Of a DNA stretch of 64,000 nt, positions 57,801-64,000 are shown piece after piece. Below the pieces are notes generated by a model. That model was not told where the DNA came from, did no database searches, and saw only the letters and a program-made list of their open reading frames with translations. Position numbers and translations under genes: made by a program. Each line of letters begins with the position of its first letter. The first letter of the stretch is position 1. Source of the DNA: Trichostrongylus colubriformis (taxonomy: Eukaryota; Nematoda; Chromadorea; Rhabditida; Trichostrongylidae); contig OZ022257.1 of the NCBI GenBank assembly GCA_963978905.1, positions 17,813,664-17,877,663 of the forward strand, written 5' to 3'.

Positions 57801-60800
57801 GAGTGAGCCTCATGTGCATCATTGAGCTGGAAACAAAAATAGCGAGCGATAAACTGTCTAAACTTCCGGGCAGTGACCAGTAAAAGCCAAGTGTCAAATG
57901 ATCAGTGGTCAACAGATTCGTTTCTGATCTGATATCACTTCTAGGAATGGAGTCGAAAAATGGCTGATGTGATATGCAGTTGTATAAATGAATTATGAAC
58001 CAGTAATAATGCTTAAGCACCAACTACTCAGCAAGTGAACATGGTTTGTACTCCCATATCAGTAGTTTTGTTTCAATCTTTATGCTGAGTTAAATCCTGA
58101 ATAATGATGCTGCCATTTCCACACTGCATTGTCCTACCGTGATATTCGCGCAGTACCGTGCGATAGCTCAATTGGTGACAAATGAAAGTTTTGCTAGGGA
58201 GAGATGTTTATGTAATATCGTATCACGTGCATCAGCCTGGGGGAAAGCGCATGGTCCCACACGTCACACATGTGTAAATGGCACGCTCGTCAAAGGATGT
58301 AGCCATCTTCACTTGGGGTCCTTCACAGTTAATACAAGTTCAGGTTGAGCAAGCTTCACTAGGAGCACTACTGTCTCTGCGCATACCGAAAAGCTTTCTT
58401 CACTTTTTTGGTCATGATTGGTCGTACTACATCTTAAAAGAGTGCGGTAAGTACTCGAAGAAGGACGGAACTCTCATGCGGTAAGCGAAAGGCCTTTGGC
58501 GAAGCCTGGCTCCCTCTTAAAAGGAGGCGTTGGACGATTGAAAAATATGATATCAAGGAAAGATATAAGATTGGATATAGACCATACATATAGACATCCT
58601 ATGATGAATCTTCACACTATCGCAGCCGTCCAGGATTTTTTTTGGCGTGGATGGTAGAAGCTCTCAGTGATTCTTTCAAAAAGATTATCGAGTGTGTCTG
58701 AAATATAAGTGAAGATTTCTACTCTCAGGAGCCCAGTGGCAAAGCAACTAACCTCGGCCGGCCTCATTGTGTGATGCGCGATGCATGAGAATTTCCTTCA
58801 CAATCATAGTGATTAAAGACGCGCTTCCTCTTTTTTGCGCTCTTGTACCAGTTCACCTGTTTGTAGTCGTAGTATCACATGGAAGTAGCCCACCGCTAAT
58901 GGTTTTCGCTTTCATCCCATGGTTTCTTGCGTATTCGTCCGTGCTGTGACCCGCGGATAGATAAGGCTTTTCAGTGAATGCCGAACGTCCTTCTTTACGT
59001 AATTCCGGTGCTAACAATAGAATTCGAACAGGAGGGCGAATGGCGTTAGTCAGCTGCGCCATGCACATGATTCCCTTCAGGTGAAAGGGTACACTATTCC
59101 CTCGGTAGTCTTGGAGTTGTGTACCGTTAACAAGTTATATGCGTTCCGTTATGGAAGCTTTTAACCGTATTCACTTCCACAATTCCAAGAGGATCAAAGG
59201 AGCAGTCTACGGTTCAACAATGTTTATCTTCTTCGTATCTTATTCGCTCTCTTACGTACTGTTTCGTCTTATCAATCAAATCAATTAAATTCTTGCCTTC
59301 TACTTTGATACCTATTTGTTGGGTACTTCTGCCTGTATATCCTTTAAGATTTTTATGTGCAGATAAGTATGAATACTGGTTCCAGATTTGAAGCCGCTCG
59401 TCAGTTTTATCACATTCCCCCTTTACTTTTTGGACCCTCAGCGGATTACATTCATCATTGCTGACCTCTGGGATTACAATCCCCGTCGAAGATTCCTAGA
59501 CGAAGGCGTGAGCCTGGGCTAAATACTTATTGTACTACACATCGGATCTGTTGTCCGATACCTACCCTCAGAGCAGACGATACTTTGTCGTCATCAATTG
59601 TAGTGCATTCTGATGATTTTCGGGTTCTGTACTTGTTTACTCGCGAAATTGTTTCTGAAGTCTTTTCGTGCACTTTCCATCAACTGTTGGGTACTGTAGG
59701 CACTATCCCTTCCAGACACCATACACGTGCACGTGATATCCTATTTCGGGCGCCGGATGCGAGTCCGGCGCCTAGTAGTACTTTGATTCTAAGAGATATA
59801 TAATGCGCTGTGGACTGTCAGGTTCAGTATGCTTCACCGCAGTAGATGTAACATCAACCGTACACTGTGCATGCGATACCCTATTCCACACGATTTATAA
59901 ATCATGTACGTTGACACAGCGCTAAAGGCGAGGCTCTGACTCCCGATCAGGGATGACAGCTTGCACGATAGACTCCACGTCAGCAATACTATTTGGCTTG
60001 ACTTCTTCTGCCAGGGTGTCGAGCATGTGGCAATGTCGAAGACCTGCTTCCATTTCATTAACGAGATGGAGGCAACCATACTACCAGAAATCTATCTCTT
60101 GAGCAGGTCAACTTGCAGCGTCTGCAATTTGATGTAAAAAAAGCAGGGTAGGATGTCTGTTCTGTCGGAAGCGGTCTGTCCAATTCTCAACCTGCTCGGC
60201 AGTTTCTCTCCATGTCGGATTATGGGTAGATTTAGTGAAGAGATTCAGTTCATCATACTTGAAAACAACACCCATCGCTTCTAGATGACTATTGCACTCG
60301 GTGATCCAAGAATCGACGTAGTAGCTATCCACCAAAAGCTGCTGATAAAATTTCCAAAACAGTGCAGAGTTCTAAGGTGATCCAGCGCTGCGAAATGGTA
60401 CTCTTTCCGACCGCTCCACGCGCGTTTCTTCTTCGAAGGAGCTTTGTGCATACTTGCATTCCATCTACGTTCTCCATGTGGAAATGAAAAGGGACACATG
60501 AGAGATGTGAAAATATTGCATTTAGTGTCATACACTCTTATGTTTCGTCATCCCCCGAATTGCAAATGAACTGCATGAGTGTGTTTCGCACGCCATCTTC
60601 GTGTTCTCCTACATACATCATTGCCAACTCGCTAGCTGTGGGTATGTTTAACAACGTCCCTGCTTCAGGATGTCACCTTCACTGGATTCATCGAGCTTGG
60701 GTGGGGTCGATTGGTCGATTTCTCGCTTCGCGGCGTTGCTCTTGCGGCGCCGTCAGTACGAGTCGTTTGGAATTCCGTTCAAAACGCAATGGGTTGGTAC

Positions 60801-63800
60801 CGCCGCGCTGGACCTTAAAAGATTGCACCTATTTTTAACAATATGTTGTGACTTAGCATTTCCTGAACTGCAATATGAACTCTCCCTCGTCCTTCAGAGC
60901 TAGTAGGCATAGCTATCACTTAGGCTGTTGTTGATTGTAGTGTTATCTCGATAGGTTTCATCAACTGTTAATGCTCCAGAAGAAATTTCTGGATCACTCA
61001 CTGCAGATTGAAAGAGAACAATAACATTTTAATTCCCTTAATATTCCAGTTCTCTTAGAAAGCATAAGAACAAACGAAATACGCGCTCCAAATAGGTGCA
61101 ATTTTTGAAGGTCCCTTACGGTACGTGCCATTGCACCTTGAGCGGAATTCCAAACAACTCGCACTCCCCGCCGTTCTCCGGGGGCGGTCGCGCGAGAATT
61201 CGACATACCGCCCCAACCATCGAGGTTCCCTTCCCGATTGCAAGCAGCTCTTCCTCTAGAGTAATCCCATTCAACATTTCATACGCGTAGAGGAACGCAT
61301 TTATTCGATAAAAGGCTCACTCCGGGAGTGGATGAGATGATGATTGCAACATACACTAGCTGGATTTCCTAGTCTCTCCTCTCCTGCCATTGCTGTAGAT
61401 TATAGATCTACTCATAACGGTAAGGCTGACCATAATCTAAGTCCTATTCTGTAAAAAAATTGACTTCGGGATTTTGGGAAGCATTAGTGATCATGGCCAG
61501 GTGAAGAGTTCAGATTTTCACCGATTGAAGCAAACGAGCCGTTGTTGCTAGGAGTGTACTAACGGAATTTTCAGCATAGGCTAATGGTATCAAGAAGACG
61601 ATGGAGCTCCACAAGGCAATCTTCGAAGTGTCCCAAGCTGTTGCCATGATTGCAGCAGCCACTGAATGTCGTCTTGCATTTTGGTTCTGATTCGAATGTT
61701 TCACCGCACAATTTCCACAGGCAATCTCCACCGTCTTCGTCCCTCCGCTGTAACGCTCATCATGTGGTACATTCTCCCTGGCTACTTTTCTTGTATGAGC
61801 TGTGGTAGTTCTTTTCCCTTCGTGGTGCCATGCAGATTCTCACTCCTCTTTATTCCTCTTCGCTCCTTTTCCTCCGCATGTCTTCTATCTCAACCTTATT
61901 CAGCAACACCCGTGAGCGTGCATTCGTCTGCACTTCATTCTTGAAGTCTGTGCTTGCTCGTGTTCTCTCAGCTCTTTTATGACCCTCTGACAGGCGTACT
62001 TGTCACCATACTATTATCCTCCAGCTGCCTTCAGGCTCTAGCTCTCCCTGTGTTTCCTGCCAGGCTCGATTAGCTCGGTGGCTTAAATGCCTTCGTGCGC
62101 TTATTTATGCACGCCATACGATACTATACTTGATCTAACGATAAGTTCATATAGTTTCCTCGTTAGTCATTAGTCACCTTCGCTAGCCTTTGCAGACAGA
62201 CTTCAGTCAACAACCTCAATTCCTTTATATCATTCGGTTTTTTCGTGATTATATCCGCTATCCTGTCCTGCTCTTCTTATTGCCCTTCTTAACGAACTGT
62301 TTTTATTGCTGTACACAGATGGTGTTCAGAGTGTGGGGTCTTCAAAGCCATGTTCAATATAGATAAAAGAGATGTGGTGTTATAGAGGAATGATAGTCAC
62401 TGCAAAATTTGTATTACTGCCAAAAGTCATTGCAACACCCTTTACGTTATATGTCCTCTTTGGAGGCAAATGTAAGGTTTTCTCAAAGGAATCGTGCACG
62501 GAAAAATGCGTTTCTCCATTATCCAGTACTTGATTAATATAAGGGGTGCATCCAAAGTTTCACGCGAAAAAGTGAGACTACGACAACGATACAGCTCCCC
62601 AAAGTGACGGTCGAGTGGCGGGGCTTCAAGTAGGTTTCCTATCTCCTCGTGCGCCGCGATTGGAGAGGGAGAGTTGAACAGTTCACACAGTTTTCTTTTA
62701 CCACTATGCGTCTCCGACCGCGGCGGATGATGCGGCCGGCACTTACCCGGAAGTCCCGCCCCCTCGGGCGTCACTTTGGCGGTATCATTGCCAGATTCTC
62801 ACTTTCCGCGTGAAATACTGCATGCAGCCCTTATTGAGCAAGTACAACACAAATATATGAGTAACAGAAGAACTCATTTTTCTGATCACATTCCTTTGAG
62901 AAATTGCCGGGCTTATAAATACCTCTGTTGGCTACCAGAGGAGCAGAGGCGACATGCCCCCAGCGTTTGGCTGCCAGTAACGATCTGTGTGACCGGACTT
63001 CCCGCCTAGACAAGCGTGGGATGTACCTTGATGAACAGTAAGGGTCGGGCTTACCGTCATCTTCCTTGAACTTGCTGCGATAAGCTTGATGAATTGCATT
63101 TGCTAGCTTAGCTTCACGGATCATTTAATGAACGAACGAAAGTATTAGGTTGATCGGAAAGTTTTGCTAGGGTTGAGATTTTTTTCTATTACTCAGCAAG
63201 TAATGCAGGCTAATCAACAATGTAATAATCATCGTTAGTTATGACATTGTCCCACCTAAAGAGCAGGTCAGCGATTTTCTTCTCCCAGAATTAGGAGGAT
63301 TAGGAGTCAAAGAAGTCACCGACCACATGTTCAAGGTGACGAATTTTTTTTGCTAGGAAAGCCTCAAGGGGCTGGGACAAGTGGTAATCTGAGGGGGCGG
63401 TATCAGGTGAATAGGGTGTATGTGGAACCGTGTCTCAATCTAGCTCCTCCAGTTTTGCACAGGTCTCTTTACCTATGTGAGGGACCCGTGCAAAACTGGA
63501 AGAGTTAGGTTGGGACAAGGTTCCACATCCGTCCTATTCCCCTGACACCCCCTTCAGATTAGCGCTTGTTCCGGTCCCCTAAGGCTTTCTAGCTGAAAAA
63601 AATCGTCAACTATGACCACTTTGGACAAGTGGTCGGTGACTTCTTTGACCCTAATCCTCCTAATTCTGGGAGAGGAGAATCGCTGACCTGCCCGTTAGGT
63701 GGGACAATGTTATAACTAACGATGGTTATTATATTGTTGATTAGCCTGCATTACTCGCTGAGTTGTAAAATAAAATAGAGAAAAATCTCAACCCTATCAA

Positions 63801-64000
63801 AATTTTTCGATCAACCTAATAAATACACCTTTATTTATAGTTGACTTCTAAGGAGATACTTACTTCTTTTCCCTTGAAACCACTTCTGTTCATGAGTTCC
63901 TTTGATTCCGACCGGTGAACTTGTTCACCACGAGAACTGCAACCTCCATACGCCTCGAATTCCGGTCGATGCGCCATCAATAAGATACAGTGAGCAGTAC

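Overview
The window looks like nematode nuclear DNA, most likely a strongylid or hookworm-type parasite. Coding exons are short and scattered, splice acceptors are TTTYAG-like, and the gene content fits: a LACT serine beta-lactamase-like gene and a nematode-type CK1-family kinase. Mobile DNA is dense and mixed (mariner/Tc1, a CR1/Jockey-type LINE, a Penelope-like relic, Helitron-like repeats with a 146-bp satellite, and several MITE families). There is no sign of operon-style bacterial coding, and I see no CRISPR array or rRNA. Species is an inference; no marker gene is present.

Layout. 0-9 kb: mariner fragments, a decayed coding remnant, MITEs. 9.7-11.3 kb: an intact 520-aa low-complexity protein (minus strand) with six spaced basic/hydrophobic modules. 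13.2-19.6 kb: a CK1-family kinase (minus), at least nine exons, with a Tc1/mariner copy in one intron. 22.0-26.8 kb: a CR1/Jockey-type LINE split by a 1,248-bp inverted-repeat element. 27.9-33 kb: Helitron-like repeats carrying 146-bp tandem units and a 230-bp MITE with a perfect 10-bp target duplication; the first exons of a lysine-rich nuclear-type gene sit at 28.2-28.5 kb. 34-41 kb: small multi-exon genes, a palindromic mariner derivative, a 771-bp TA-flanked element and a small secreted-protein gene with a TATA box. 43-44.5 kb: Penelope-like and Tc1 relics. 45.5-52.1 kb: a complete 12-exon LACT gene (456 aa; all phases agree). 53.6-54.1 kb: a broken second LACT copy abutting a 5.1-kb near-palindrome (54.1-59.2 kb). 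59.9-61.6 kb: a signal-peptide gene whose exon is interrupted by a MULE-like element. 63-64 kb: the 5' exons of another minus-strand gene, with a second palindromic mariner in its first intron.

Almost every recognisable host gene is on the minus strand. I see no common pathway; what unites the window is repeated insertion of transposons into introns, exons and other transposons. The most unusual signals are two unrelated mariner families rebuilt as head-to-head palindromes of their own transposase 3' ends, the 5.1-kb palindrome ending inside a LACT pseudogene, and the multi-module basic protein. Exon models were derived by eye from frame, splice consensus and family motifs; where a junction did not fit I say so.
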